Notes: a model not told the origin generated them from the letters alone. A stretch of DNA of 64,000 bases from Lachnoanaerobaculum sanguinis (GCF_033242365.1 NZ_BTHK01000001.1:179123-243122), one strand, 5' to 3'. Counted from the first letter of the stretch, positions 26,858-36,027 are shown. Translations and numbers: made by a program.

Positions 26858-28033
26858 ATGCCAAACGATTTTGTTTTTAGAGATCAATTGCCTATAGCGC
26901 CTCTAAAGATTGCCGCTCTTGAAAGCTGCTATGATTTTGCCAAGAAAGTCAATGATTATATTGTTGAGTTCAGAAGAAATGATACTACTGAGCTTATGAA
27001 CAGTAAAATGGACTTGCATTACAGGGGCTATGACTGTGATAATTATCTTCTTGATATTGCCTGTCCAAGATTCGGTTCAGGTGAAGCCAAGGGCATAATA
27101 AAAGAGTCAGTTCGTGGTACAGATGTATTTGTAATGGTGGATGTATTAAACCACTCTCTCAGCTATAAGCTGAACGGTTTTACAAATTATATGTCACCTG
27201 ACGATCACTATCAGGATCTTAAGAGAATTATCAGTGCAAGTATTGCCAATGCAAAAAGAGTCAATGTTATCATGCCTTTCTTATATGAGAGCAGACAGCA
27301 CAAAAAGACAAAAAGAGAATCCCTTGACTGTGCTCTGGCACTTGCGGAACTTGTGGATATGGGCGTAAGTAATATTATCACATTTGATGCTCATGATCCG
27401 AGAGTACAAAACTCTATTCCTCTTACAGGATTTGACAATTTCATGCCTACATATCAGTTTGTAAAAGCATTATTTGCAAATGTACCGGATTTAAAGGTAA
27501 ATAAAGACGATATGATGATCATAAGCCCGGATGAGGGTGCTATGAACAGAGCTGTATATCTGGCAAATAACCTTGGTGTAGATATGGGTATGTTCTATAA
27601 GAGACGTGATTATTCAAAGGTAATCGACGGCAGAAACCCTATAGTTGCTCATGAATTCCTTGGAAGCAGTGTGGACGGCAAGGATGTTATTATCATGGAT
27701 GATATGATTTCTTCCGGTGAAAGTATGCTTGATACTGCAAAAGAGCTTAAGAAGAGAAACGCAAAGAGAATAATTATCTGTGCTACATTCGGACTTTTCA
27801 CAAACGGTCTTGATAAATTTGATGAGTTCCATAATCTAGGACTTATAGACTATGTTTGTACTACAAATGTACATTACAGAAATCCGGAGCTTCTTACAAA
27901 GCCATGGTATCTTGAAGCAGATATGACAAAGTATCTAGCCGCTATTATAAACTCATATAACCATGATGTTTCAATAGGTAAGAGTCTCTCACCTACAATG
28001 AAAATACAAAATTTTGTATCAAAATTTAAATAA
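26858..28033 (+). CDS. prs: Ribose-phosphate pyrophosphokinase (PRPP synthetase), long form
   Basis: 391 residues, some 75 longer than the usual enzyme, with an extended N-terminus and centre. It makes PRPP from ribose-5-P and ATP for nucleotide, His and Trp synthesis. Conserved sites are MPFLYESRQHKKTKRES (about residues 138-154, the flexible catalytic region), ITFDAHDPRVQNSIP (near 176-190, matching the DLHAxQIQ region) and the PRPP loop VIIMDDMISSGESMLD (near 273-288). GGAGAAAG precedes ATG 26858. It has its own promoter and terminator. Confidence 0.92.
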   Translation: MPNDFVFRDQLPIAPLKIAALESCYDFAKKVNDYIVEFRRNDTTELMNSKMDLHYRGYDCDNYLLDIACPRFGSGEAKGIIKESVRGTDVFVMVDVLNHSLSYKLNGFTNYMSPDDHYQDLKRIISASIANAKRVNVIMPFLYESRQHKKTKRESLDCALALAELVDMGVSNIITFDAHDPRVQNSIPLTGFDNFMPTYQFVKALFANVPDLKVNKDDMMIISPDEGAMNRAVYLANNLGVDMGMFYKRRDYSKVIDGRNPIVAHEFLGSSVDGKDVIIMDDMISSGESMLDTAKELKKRNAKRIIICATFGLFTNGLDKFDEFHNLGLIDYVCTTNVHYRNPELLTKPWYLEADMTKYLAAIINSYNHDVSIGKSLSPTMKIQNFVSKFK

Positions 28034-28036
28034 TGA

Positions 28037-28083
28037 TAAGGGGATGCCCGGAAATAAGCGATTTTACTTCCGGACATCCCCTT
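28037..28083. terminator. Bidirectional terminator between prs and the nucleoside kinase gene
   Basis: AAGGGGATG...CCGGAA pairs with TTCCGG...CATCCCCTT around a 12-nt loop, with T runs on both strands. It ends both convergent transcripts. Confidence 0.85.
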
Positions 28084-28094
28084 TTGAATTTTTT

Positions 28095-29729
28095 TTATAC
28101 GTTAAATGTACTTCCACCTATAAATTCTCTTAAAATAGAATTCGAAGGTACATTATCACTTGGTATACCGAGGAAATAGTCAAGGAACTTTAAAAGTCTC
28201 TTTGCCTCAGGGTATTCCTTGCTGTCTTTTTGTACACTGAATAATACCGGCTCAACATATTGCTTTATAACCGCAATCTCGTAGTTTAGAGCCGAATTGA
28301 AAGTGGCATCCGCACTGCTTTGATATGGGAAAATATACTTTTCTTCCCCTCTTCTTACAGAATCCCACATTGAAATTGTCTTTGTAGGTGAAGTGCCTCT
28401 CTTTCTGACATCTCTTATCATTCTTCTGAGTAATCTGCCGTCTGTAGTAGGTATACGATTGTGCTCGTCTATATTTAATTGAGTCAGTGCACTTATATAT
28501 ATCTTATATCTGCTGTCCTTAGGCAATCTGTATGAAAGTTCATCATTCAAACAGTGTATACCCTCTATAACGAGAATATCATCCTTGCCAAGCTTCAAGA
28601 AGTTTCCGTTGTATTCTCTCTGCCCGATTTTGAAATTAAAGCTTGGAATCTCCACTTCTTCCCCGTTCAAAAGAGCCAACATATCTTCATTAAACTTTTC
28701 AATATCCATTGCACCCAGACATTCAAAGTCAAGCTCACCATGTTCATCTCTCGGTGTATCTTCTCTGTTCTTAAAGTAATTGTCCACCTCAAGCGGGTGA
28801 GGTTTTAATCCGTGAGATCTTAATTGTATACTGAGTCTATGTGAAAATGAAGTCTTTCCTGATGAAGACGGACCTGCAATCATAACAAGTTTTACATTGC
28901 CTCTTTTTACGATATCATCCGCAATATCTCCAATCTTCTTTTCCATATATGCTTCAGAAATAAGGATCATTTCATTAGTCATACCGTTTGCAATCATCTC
29001 ATTTAGAGAACCTACATCGGCAACTCCCATATCTTCAGCATTCTTACTGGCATTATTAAGCTCATTAAAGATTTTTTCTTCAGGTACAAACTCTTCCACC
29101 ACTTCGGGATTATCCTTCTTAGGTATGATAAGAACAAGACCGTCCTTGTATTTTGTCAGGCTGAATTTATTTACAAATCCTGTCGAATAAACAATATAGC
29201 CGTAATTATAGTCTATATAGTCCTCAAGCTTATATATATTTACTCTGGACACTCTTCTAAACTTAAAAAGTTTTTCCTTTTCAAAAAAACCTGCATCATG
29301 AAATATCCTTATCGCAGTATCGGTATGAACACTCATCTTCTCTATTCTGATATTTTCATCGACAATTTCTCTCATCCTGCTGTCTATCTTTTCAATATCA
29401 AACTCAGATTCACCGTTCATTCTGATAAACAGTCCGTTTCCGGTAGAAAATTCCACAATAGGTTTTATATTCTCACCATATATATCTTTAATAGACTTTA
29501 AAAGTATAAGTACAGCACTTCTTTCATATGTGGAACGCCCGATAGCATCACTTAAAGTAACAAATTCAAGTTTTATATCGGATTTTAAGGTCTTATGCAG
29601 CTCCTGCAATTTAGAGTCTACCTTGACTAAAAGTGCCTTTTTCTTATGCTCCGTTACTATATCAAAATAACTTGTATTCTCTTCATATTCAAATACTTCG
29701 TTGTTTATATTTACTTTAAACTTTTTCAT
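28095..29729 (-). CDS. Nucleoside (uridine) kinase with N-terminal TGS-type region
   Basis: About 544 residues. The N-terminal third (KKFKVNINNEVFEYEENTSY onwards) resembles the TGS plus second additional domain of threonyl-tRNA synthetase, with RIFHDAGFFEKEKLFKFRR in the middle. The C-terminal half is a phosphoribulokinase/uridine kinase domain with the P-loop VMIAGPSSSGKTSFSHRL (near residue 285) and EVDNYFKNREDTPRDEHGEL. Such fusions are common in Clostridia and their N-terminal role is unknown. I prefer ATG 29729, which shares one base with the ilvE stop (TAATG); an in-frame ATG at 29750 is possible and neither has a strong RBS. Confidence 0.87.
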   Translation of the reverse strand: MKKFKVNINNEVFEYEENTSYFDIVTEHKKKALLVKVDSKLQELHKTLKSDIKLEFVTLSDAIGRSTYERSAVLILLKSIKDIYGENIKPIVEFSTGNGLFIRMNGESEFDIEKIDSRMREIVDENIRIEKMSVHTDTAIRIFHDAGFFEKEKLFKFRRVSRVNIYKLEDYIDYNYGYIVYSTGFVNKFSLTKYKDGLVLIIPKKDNPEVVEEFVPEEKIFNELNNASKNAEDMGVADVGSLNEMIANGMTNEMILISEAYMEKKIGDIADDIVKRGNVKLVMIAGPSSSGKTSFSHRLSIQLRSHGLKPHPLEVDNYFKNREDTPRDEHGELDFECLGAMDIEKFNEDMLALLNGEEVEIPSFNFKIGQREYNGNFLKLGKDDILVIEGIHCLNDELSYRLPKDSRYKIYISALTQLNIDEHNRIPTTDGRLLRRMIRDVRKRGTSPTKTISMWDSVRRGEEKYIFPYQSSADATFNSALNYEIAVIKQYVEPVLFSVQKDSKEYPEAKRLLKFLDYFLGIPSDNVPSNSILREFIGGSTFNV

Positions 29730-30754
29730 TATTTTATTTTTCTTATCCATCCCTGTGGTGCTTCTATTTCGCCCATCTGTATTCCTGTAAGGGTGTCATA
29801 GAGTTTCTTTGTAATCTCACCCATTCCTTCCATACCGGCAGGTAAGCTTATTACTTCTTCTCCTCTGTAGATTCTTCCTACAGGTGAAATAACTGCTGCA
29901 GTACCGCAAAGTCCCGCCTCTTTGAATTCCTTTATTTCGTCAAAGGCAACCGGTCTTTCCTCTGTCTTAAGTCCAAGATAATGCTCTGCAACATAAAGAA
30001 GTGATCTTCTTGTAATTGAAGGCAATATTGAATTTGACTTCGGTGTAACTACCGTATTATCTTTTGTAATAAAGATAAAGTTTGCGCCTCCTGTCTCTTC
30101 GACATAAGTTCTTGTAGCCGCATCCAGATACATATTCTCATCAAATCCGTTTCTATGAGCTTCCATAAGAGGATGTATGCTCATAGCATAATTAAGCCCT
30201 GCCTTGATATGTCCCGTACCTCTCGGTGCTGCTCTGTCAAACTCACTTACAGTAATTGTGATAGGCTTTGCACCGCCCTTAAAATAAGGGCCTACAGGTG
30301 TTACAAACATTCTGAACTGATACTCTGCAGCCGGCTTAACTCCGATTACAGGTGATGAAGCAAACATATAAGGTCTTATATAAAGTGTTGCTCCCGAACC
30401 GAAAGGAGGTACCCACGCTTCATTTGCAAGTACTACCTTGTCCACCGCTTCAAGGAATCTCTCCTCATCAAACGGCGGCATCTCAAGCCTTTTAGCTGAA
30501 TCATGCATTCTCTTTGCATTTAGATCAGGTCTGAATGTAACTATATGTCCGTCCTTTGTTCTGTATGCCTTTAAACCTTCAAAAACTTCCTGACAATACT
30601 GTAAAATACCTGCCGACTCATTTATCGTAACATTTGAGTCTGTCAGAAGCTCTCCATCATCCCATTTTCCGTCTTTAAAATTGCTGACATATCTGTAATC
30701 AGTAATTCTGTAGTTGAAACCTATATTTCCCCAATCTAAATCCTTTATTTCCAT
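29729..30754 (-). CDS. ilvE: Branched-chain amino acid aminotransferase
   Basis: A 341-residue class IV PLP enzyme making Val, Leu and Ile from their keto acids. GTGHIKAGLNYAMS (Lys near residue 195, the PLP Schiff base) and YVEETGGANFIFITKDN are the family signatures; LPSITRRSLLYVAEHYLG follows. It ends at the nucleoside kinase start (TAATG) and starts 9 bp after the prfA stop. CodY control is a reasonable expectation, but the gene is internal in a housekeeping run and no CodY box was seen. Confidence 0.95.
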   Translation of the reverse strand: MEIKDLDWGNIGFNYRITDYRYVSNFKDGKWDDGELLTDSNVTINESAGILQYCQEVFEGLKAYRTKDGHIVTFRPDLNAKRMHDSAKRLEMPPFDEERFLEAVDKVVLANEAWVPPFGSGATLYIRPYMFASSPVIGVKPAAEYQFRMFVTPVGPYFKGGAKPITITVSEFDRAAPRGTGHIKAGLNYAMSIHPLMEAHRNGFDENMYLDAATRTYVEETGGANFIFITKDNTVVTPKSNSILPSITRRSLLYVAEHYLGLKTEERPVAFDEIKEFKEAGLCGTAAVISPVGRIYRGEEVISLPAGMEGMGEITKKLYDTLTGIQMGEIEAPQGWIRKIK

Positions 30755-30763
30755 GATAGCCTC

Positions 30764-31834
30764 CTATTGTTCATTAAGTTTTGCAAGTTTTGCAGCCTGA
30801 TCCGCCGCAATACAGCCGTCTATAAGTTCCTGAATGTCTCCATTCATTATCTTATCAAGTTTATATAAGGTAAGATTTATTCTGTGATCTGTTACTCTTC
30901 CCTGTGGGAAGTTGTAAGTTCTGATTTTTTCCGATCTGTCACCTGTACCGATCTGGCTTCTTCTGTCAGCCGCTTCCGCACTTTGCTTTTTCTCAAGCTC
31001 TATCTCATAAAGCTTTGATCTAAGAAGTGCAAATGCCTTTTCCTTGTTTTGTAACTGGCTCTTTTCTGTCTGAGAGTAGATAACAATACCTGTGGGATAG
31101 TGAGTAAGACGAACTGCAGAGTCTGTAGTATTGACACACTGTCCACCGTTTCCGCTGGCTCTCATAACGTCTATTCTGACATCATTCATATCAATCTGTA
31201 CATCAACTTCCTCAGCCTCAGGCATTACAGCAACAGATGCTGTAGAAGTATGTATTCTTCCGCCCGACTCTGTCTCAGGTACTCTTTGTACTCTGTGAAC
31301 TCCCGACTCATACTTAAGCTTTGAATAAGCACCCTTACCGCTTACCATTGCCACTACTTCCTTATATCCGCCTATACCGTTCTCATTAACATCAATCATC
31401 TCGACCTTCCAGTTTTGAGATTCCGCATAATGAGTGTACATACGATACAATTGCATAGCAAACAATGCCGCCTCGTCACCGCCTGCTCCGGCTCTGACTT
31501 CCAGCATTATATTCTTATCATCATTAGGATCTTTTGGCAAAAGCAAAATCTTTAACTTTTCGGAAAGTTCCTCTTCCAGTCTCTTACCCTCGGCAAGCTC
31601 TTCCTTTGCCATCTCCTTCATTTCTTCATCATTCATCTCAAGCATTTCAAGTGCATCCACCTGTAATTGCTTTGCTTTTTTATATTCTCCGTAAGTTTCC
31701 ACCAGCGGCGCAAGATCCGATTGCTCCTTCATCAGCTTTCTGAATCTGTTCTGATCATTTGCCACATCGCCGCTTGCAAGCTCCGCCATGATTTCATCAT
31801 AATGTACTACTATATCTTCTAAATTATCAAACAT
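30764..31834 (-). CDS. prfA: Peptide chain release factor 1
   Basis: 356 residues. The GGQ motif that triggers peptidyl-tRNA hydrolysis is in MRASGNGGQCVNTTDSAVR (near residue 228-246). PAT-type stop codon recognition lies upstream. The GGQ glutamine is methylated by PrmC, whose gene is immediately upstream in the same transcript (25 bp). Confidence 0.97.
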   Translation of the reverse strand: MFDNLEDIVVHYDEIMAELASGDVANDQNRFRKLMKEQSDLAPLVETYGEYKKAKQLQVDALEMLEMNDEEMKEMAKEELAEGKRLEEELSEKLKILLLPKDPNDDKNIMLEVRAGAGGDEAALFAMQLYRMYTHYAESQNWKVEMIDVNENGIGGYKEVVAMVSGKGAYSKLKYESGVHRVQRVPETESGGRIHTSTASVAVMPEAEEVDVQIDMNDVRIDVMRASGNGGQCVNTTDSAVRLTHYPTGIVIYSQTEKSQLQNKEKAFALLRSKLYEIELEKKQSAEAADRRSQIGTGDRSEKIRTYNFPQGRVTDHRINLTLYKLDKIMNGDIQELIDGCIAADQAAKLAKLNEQ

Positions 31835-31859
31835 CTTTTCCTCTTATGATTTATTTTAT

Positions 31860-32693
31860 TTAACTGTATATTATCGCTACCCTGTCTAAATTTGCCAGGT
31901 CCTTTTTTATCACTACATTTTTGCCTTCAAACAAAGCTCTTATATCATCCGCTTCATCATAGCCTATTTCAAGAGCCAATACTCCGTTGTCTGCCAAATA
32001 GTCCTCATAGTTTTCGGCAATTATTTTATAAAATTTCATGCCGTCAGCATCTCCGTCAAGCGCAAGCCTAGGCTCAAAATCCTTTACTTCATTTTCTAAA
32101 GTATCTACAACATCGCTCTGTATGTACGGCGGATTGGATACTATGATATCATATTTAATTTCAGATGTTAAGCTTGAAAACATATCGCTCTTTAAAAAAT
32201 TGATATCCAAATCCAGCTCTTTTGCATTTCTTTTTGCAACTTCAAGTGCCTTATCCGATATATCCAGAGCATCAACTCTGTCAAATTCTCCAAGCTTTTT
32301 CAATGCAATAGCTATAGCTCCCGAACCGGTACACATATCAAGTATTCTTTTACTCTTATCTTTTTTTGAAAGCGCTAAAACTTCTTCAACCAGTACTTCC
32401 GTATCAAATCTCGGAATAAGTACATTCTCATTGACATAGAGTGGAAGTCCGCAAAAATATGCCTTATTTAAAATATACTGTATAGGCATATGACCAAGCC
32501 TTTTTTCCACATATTCATTCAATTTATCAAGCTTTGATATATCCTCTATCTCATCATACTTATACATCGTCCATTTTGAAAAATCAAAATCGAATATCTC
32601 GTATATAAGCAGGAGTATATTCGATTTTGCATCCTTGAAGTTTTTTTCTTCCAACAGCTTTACATATTTATCAAAAACTTCAATATATTTCAT
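31860..32693 (-). CDS. prmC: Release factor glutamine methyltransferase PrmC
   Basis: 277 residues with the start at ATG 32693 (MKYIEVFDKYVK). Upstream in-frame sequence overlaps the DUF1385 gene and is unlikely to be translated. The SAM-binding motif DMCTGSGAIAIALKK (near residue 119-133) and catalytic SNPPYIQ (near 186-192) identify the family. It N5-methylates the GGQ glutamine of RF1 and RF2. GGAGG lies 12 nt upstream. It sits directly between yqhQ and prfA. Confidence 0.95.
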   Translation of the reverse strand: MKYIEVFDKYVKLLEEKNFKDAKSNILLLIYEIFDFDFSKWTMYKYDEIEDISKLDKLNEYVEKRLGHMPIQYILNKAYFCGLPLYVNENVLIPRFDTEVLVEEVLALSKKDKSKRILDMCTGSGAIAIALKKLGEFDRVDALDISDKALEVAKRNAKELDLDINFLKSDMFSSLTSEIKYDIIVSNPPYIQSDVVDTLENEVKDFEPRLALDGDADGMKFYKIIAENYEDYLADNGVLALEIGYDEADDIRALFEGKNVVIKKDLANLDRVAIIYS

Positions 32694-32694
32694 A

Positions 32695-33621
32695 TCAGAA
32701 GTTTTCCTCCAGGTACTCTCTCCAGTCAAATACCCTTTCAACTGCTGCAATAGCTACCTCAACCATATCAGGTGTAGGTTCCTTAGTGGTAAGTCCCTGC
32801 ATCCAAAGTCCCGGTTTACTTATAAGATTTACAAGCCAGAAATCACTTCTTCCTGCAATTCTTAAAAACTCATAGCTTACTCCGGCTATAACAGGTACAA
32901 GAACAATTCTGGATAACGCTCTAAGCCATATGGTATCAACTCTGATTACCATAAAGAAAAGTATACTTATCATCATTACGATGATAATAAAGCTTGTACC
33001 GCATCTCTTATGCTCTTTTGAGCTCTTCATAACATTTTCCACATTAAGCTCAAGACCATGTTCAATACAGTTTATACATTTATGCTCCGCTCCATGGTAC
33101 ATAAACGTTCTTTTAATATCTTCCATTCTTGATATCATTTTTATATAGAAGATAAATATTGCAATTCTTATTATTCCCTCAAAAATTGCAATTACATAGT
33201 AATTATCAATTTTCAACTTGATAATATTACTGAGAAGCATCGGCAGGACCATAAAAATAGCTATGGATGCTATTACTGAAATAAACATCGTAACACCCAT
33301 TATCACTTTATCCAGCTTATCTCCAAAAATTGCTATCAGCTTTTCTTCAAACTTTGAAGGCTTTGAATCCTCATCATCTTCAAAAAAGCTTGCTGAATAT
33401 GACAGTGTTTTCATTCCCAAAACCAATGAGTCTATAAATGAAAATATACCTCTAAGGAACGGAAGTCCCAATATCGGCATTCTTGTAGTTAAGCTCTCAT
33501 ATTTATCTTCCATTACCGCAATTGTTTTATCCGGCTTTCTTACAGCTGTAGAATATCTGTCACCGTTTTTCATCATGATGCCTTCTATAACAGCCTGTCC
33601 GCCTATTCCTGAATATTTCAT
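32695..33621 (-). CDS. DUF1385 (YqhQ-like) membrane protein
   Basis: 308 residues. The family start MKYSGIGGQAVIEGIMMKNG is present, followed by RGIFSFIDSLVLGMKTL, then membrane segments near residues 105-125 and 140-160, the conserved YHGAEHKCINCIEHG (about 184-198), and further hydrophobic segments. Function unknown; the gene regularly neighbours prmC-prfA in Firmicutes. It ends 1 bp before the preferred prmC start. Confidence 0.9.
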   Translation of the reverse strand: MKYSGIGGQAVIEGIMMKNGDRYSTAVRKPDKTIAVMEDKYESLTTRMPILGLPFLRGIFSFIDSLVLGMKTLSYSASFFEDDEDSKPSKFEEKLIAIFGDKLDKVIMGVTMFISVIASIAIFMVLPMLLSNIIKLKIDNYYVIAIFEGIIRIAIFIFYIKMISRMEDIKRTFMYHGAEHKCINCIEHGLELNVENVMKSSKEHKRCGTSFIIIVMMISILFFMVIRVDTIWLRALSRIVLVPVIAGVSYEFLRIAGRSDFWLVNLISKPGLWMQGLTTKEPTPDMVEVAIAAVERVFDWREYLEENF

Positions 33622-33641
33622 ATTTACTCCGTAATCTATTT

Positions 33642-33668
33642 AAAAAGAGCCAGACACCTGCCTGACTC
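33642..33668 (-). terminator. Rho-independent terminator of rpmE
   Basis: GAGTCAGGCAGG and the complementary GTCTGGCTC pair around a short loop on the minus strand, followed by TTTTTAAAT, after the rpmE stop codon. Confidence 0.85.
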
Positions 33669-33697
33669 CCCCTAATAAATAGTATTTCTTTATCTTA

Positions 33698-33904
33698 TTA
33701 TTCAGCCTTAACACCATATCTACGGTTAAACTGCTCGATACGACCACGTGCCTGAGCTGATTTCTGCTGACCTGTATAGAAAGAATGGCACTTAGAACAA
33801 ATTTCTACGTGGATATCTTCCTTTGTTGAACCTGTTACAAATGTGTTACCACAGTTGCAAGTTACTGTTGCCTGATAATAATTTGGATGTATTCCCTGTT
33901 TCAT
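33698..33904 (-). CDS. rpmE: 50S ribosomal protein L31 (zinc form)
   Basis: 68 residues. CNCGNTF (Cys16, Cys18) and CSKCHSFYTG (Cys37, Cys40) form the zinc site, so this is the C+ type. The start GIHPNYY and ending RIEQFNRRYG are typical. GAGGTG precedes ATG 33904. It is monocistronic with its own promoter and terminator, and is the last conserved gene before the array. Confidence 0.97.
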   Translation of the reverse strand: MKQGIHPNYYQATVTCNCGNTFVTGSTKEDIHVEICSKCHSFYTGQQKSAQARGRIEQFNRRYGVKAE

Positions 33905-33965
33905 AATTCACCTCTTTTAAAAATTTAACGGTTACATAAAGTAGACTCGTTACAAAGTACATCTT

Positions 33966-33994
33966 AGGATAGCATAAATGAAGATAAATTGCAA
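33966..33994 (-). promoter_or_regulatory. Sigma-A type promoter for rpmE, at the left edge of the array
   Basis: On the minus strand TTGCAA (33989-33994), 17 bp, TATCCT (33966-33971). It lies 10 bp after the stop of the last array gene, with no terminator in between, so array transcripts could run into rpmE. Confidence 0.6.
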
Positions 33995-34003
33995 GAGTGT
34001 AAT

Positions 34004-34489
34004 TTAGAATGTTTTAGGATCCTCATACATCCAAGTCTCATTCCATGGTACCTTCGCATATAACTTATCTATATCATCCTTTGTATAAAAATATTTCTCC
34101 ATAAACACATCTTCCGGAAACAATTTAAAATATCTATGCAGGAATTCCAGTAATAATCTGCCTCTACCTGAAATATCTTCAAAGTAAAGGTAATCAGGTA
34201 CTTCTTCTCCCATACTTGGAATATATTCTCCAAGCTCTATTTCCACATTAGGAAAGAAGTAAATTATAATATTGTCATTATCATCTAATGAATCAAATTC
34301 GTTCTCATCCCACTTTCTTATCGACTCATCATTAAAAAAACTCACAGTTGAATATACTCTTTCACCTGAAGTAATATTCAACTTATTACTTGAATAAAAT
34401 CCCATTTCTGTAAATATATCAATTATTATATCCAAGTCTTTTTCTGTTACATATTTACCTTTTCTAAACAGTGATCCTGATGCTCCCAT
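34004..34489 (-). CDS. Array family A protein, copy A1
   Basis: A 161-residue soluble protein. It begins MGASGSLFRKGKYVTEKDLD, has a central strand SLDDNDNIIIYFFPN, and ends with the shared module: GRGRLLLEFLHRYFKLFPED, FYTKDDIDKLYAKVPWNETW and YEDPKTF. ATG 34489 is chosen because GGGAGG lies 11 nt upstream and the other copies begin at the same MGAS. It is nearly identical to A3 (37699-38184). It is the promoter-distal gene of the whole array. Function unknown; immunity inferred from context. Confidence 0.8.
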   Translation of the reverse strand: MGASGSLFRKGKYVTEKDLDIIIDIFTEMGFYSSNKLNITSGERVYSTVSFFNDESIRKWDENEFDSLDDNDNIIIYFFPNVEIELGEYIPSMGEEVPDYLYFEDISGRGRLLLEFLHRYFKLFPEDVFMEKYFYTKDDIDKLYAKVPWNETWMYEDPKTF

Positions 34490-34499
34490 TATCTTAATA

Positions 34500-34573
34500 T
34501 CCTCCCTAATTCTCATTGTCTCGGAATAATTTTATTCCAGCCTATCTTGTACAGAAATTTGTGACTGGTGTTA
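34500..34573 (-). pseudogene. 3' remnant of a family E gene upstream of A1
   Basis: The 74 bp match the 3' end of the 226-aa family E gene and its spacer to A3 (38195-38280): the reading ...SQISVQ-EDRPE followed by the same stop and spacer. It shows that A1 was copied together with part of its upstream gene. About 10 bp within the homologous stretch are missing. Confidence 0.75.
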
Positions 34574-34629
34574 GATTTTTACTTCTACCGCCCTTGTAAG
34601 TGTATGTGACTATTTATTATGCACCTATA

Positions 34630-35646
34630 TTAAATTTTCAAATCTGTATTTTTTAGTAATTCATCGAACATGGAATGATACATATACAAATTTAATTCTT
34701 CTATCTTGGTAATACTTGATATTTTGTTTCCTGCATCTTTTGATGATGAACCGCAATGATAAACCATCTCATTTTTCGTGTCATAGTCTATTGCAATATA
34801 CCTATCATGATACTTTTTACCCGCCACTTTCATCTTGAGCTTAATATTAGGGTAATCTTTTCTAAAATCATTTAGGATATTTTTTGTCAGCATATCCTTG
34901 TTTTTCACATTATCGCTAAATATTATGATTTCTACACCATCTTTTGCAGCTCTAAGAAGTTCTAATGTTTTTAGACCGATATAGTTATCTACAACATAAA
35001 TACTTTTCTTTGCAGATTTATATATCTTAGTATAGGCAAGGTCAGCTTCTATCTTATCTCCATTCATCAGCAGGAAGTGCTTGTATGTGTCCGGATCGAT
35101 GAAATTATCCATCACATTTTTCAAATCTTCCTTTGTTGCTAAAGTATTAATTTTATCCCCTAACTTTGTTATTTCCTTTGAATGCTGCATAATGTCATTT
35201 GTATTTTGGTTTGTCTGTACTGCTATTTGCAATAATTCTTTTGAAGCAATAAAGTCTTGATTTTCGATAATAAAATCTTTCATCTGCTTAAACATTCGTA
35301 TTAAAGCCTTACTTTGCTTAACAGCAAGTTCTCCTCTTAATACAGTCATGAGCATGTAAATTCCCTGTTCCGTAAAGGCATAAGGTAATTTTCTACGACC
35401 GCCCCAACTTGATGTCGATTTTTTCGATATCAAGTTTTCAAACTCTGCCTTAGTCAATTGGAACATAAAATCTTCATCAAATTTTTCAGCATTGTTTTTT
35501 ACTTGTTCGTTAAATCTTGTAGTTGTATAACCATATATTTCAGCAAGTTCAAAATCAAGCATAACCTTTTGATTTCGAATATAATAAATCTTGCTTTTTA
35601 TTGTATTTTCGTCTATAACTACAATCTCTCTATTTTGTTCGGCCAC
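34630..35646 (-). CDS. ORF6N domain protein with PLD-like C-terminal region, copy 1
   Basis: 338 residues from GTG 35646, which has GGAGG 9 nt upstream. The N-terminal ORF6N domain, a phage-type DNA-binding domain related to KilA-N, shows MLDFELAEIYGYTTTRFNEQ and KFDEDFMFQLTKAEFENL (residues about 28-70), then YAFTEQGIYMLMTVLRGELA. The C-terminal half carries KKSIYVVDNYIGLKTLELL, an HDRYIAIDYDT (near residue 280) and YHCGSSSKDAG, reminiscent of an HKD-like (PLD-family) motif. It is paralogous to the gene at 43613. A TATAAT -10 lies at 35730-35735. Such genes travel with mobile elements; the target is unknown. Confidence 0.85.
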   Translation of the reverse strand: MAEQNREIVVIDENTIKSKIYYIRNQKVMLDFELAEIYGYTTTRFNEQVKNNAEKFDEDFMFQLTKAEFENLISKKSTSSWGGRRKLPYAFTEQGIYMLMTVLRGELAVKQSKALIRMFKQMKDFIIENQDFIASKELLQIAVQTNQNTNDIMQHSKEITKLGDKINTLATKEDLKNVMDNFIDPDTYKHFLLMNGDKIEADLAYTKIYKSAKKSIYVVDNYIGLKTLELLRAAKDGVEIIIFSDNVKNKDMLTKNILNDFRKDYPNIKLKMKVAGKKYHDRYIAIDYDTKNEMVYHCGSSSKDAGNKISSITKIEELNLYMYHSMFDELLKNTDLKI

Positions 35647-35729
35647 AAAATAATACCTCCAGTATATTTTTAAGTCAACAGCCTGTAACCACATGTCTTT
35701 AGCATATTCAACACATTCTAATTGATATA

Positions 35730-35735
35730 ATTATA
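35730..35735 (-). promoter_or_regulatory. Candidate extended -10 for ORF6N copy 1
   Basis: TTTTTGGTATAAT on the minus strand, with the TG-like extension but no good -35. It lies 84 bp before the GTG start. Confidence 0.4.
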
Positions 35736-35755
35736 CCAAAAATATAGGCTTTTTT

Positions 35756-36027
35756 CTATCTCTCAGTTTCCCTATGGCTATTGTCTTTCTTTTTGTAATG
35801 ATCCTTTGTCCATGATTTTTGCCTATCTTCTTTGGCAATCTGCTTTTGAAATTCTTTAGTGGCAAGTCTGGTACTTGGATTTTCTCCTCTTGCGATTGCC
35901 TTTTGATAGACTATCTCTATTTCAATATTGATGTCTATATCAAACTCTTTGTTTACTTCTCCTACCACATATTTGATATGGTTAATCCGGTCTACTTCTT
36001 TTTTAATATCTTTCTGATAAAAACTTA
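35756..36027 (-). pseudogene. 5'-truncated gene of unknown mobile-element origin
   Basis: The reading frame (about 90 residues) contains KEVDRINHIKYVVGEVNKEF, then EFDIDINIEIEIVYQKAIAR and GENPSTRLATKEFQ, ending in a basic tail (DHYKKKDNSHRETER). Its apparent ATG at 36058 lies inside the remnant of a family B gene in another frame, so the true N-terminus has been lost. I recognise no family. The basic tail and location next to ORF6N suggest a mobile-element gene. Confidence 0.5.

Noticed and set aside
30764..34003. CodY box before ilvE
   Set aside because: ilvE is internal in the prmC-prfA-ilvE run with a 9-bp gap, and no AATTTTCWGAAAATT-like palindrome is visible in it.
35647..35694. An upstream start for ORF6N copy 1 at 35694
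   Set aside because: The in-frame sequence upstream of GTG 35646 contains the RBS itself, so it is not likely to be translated.
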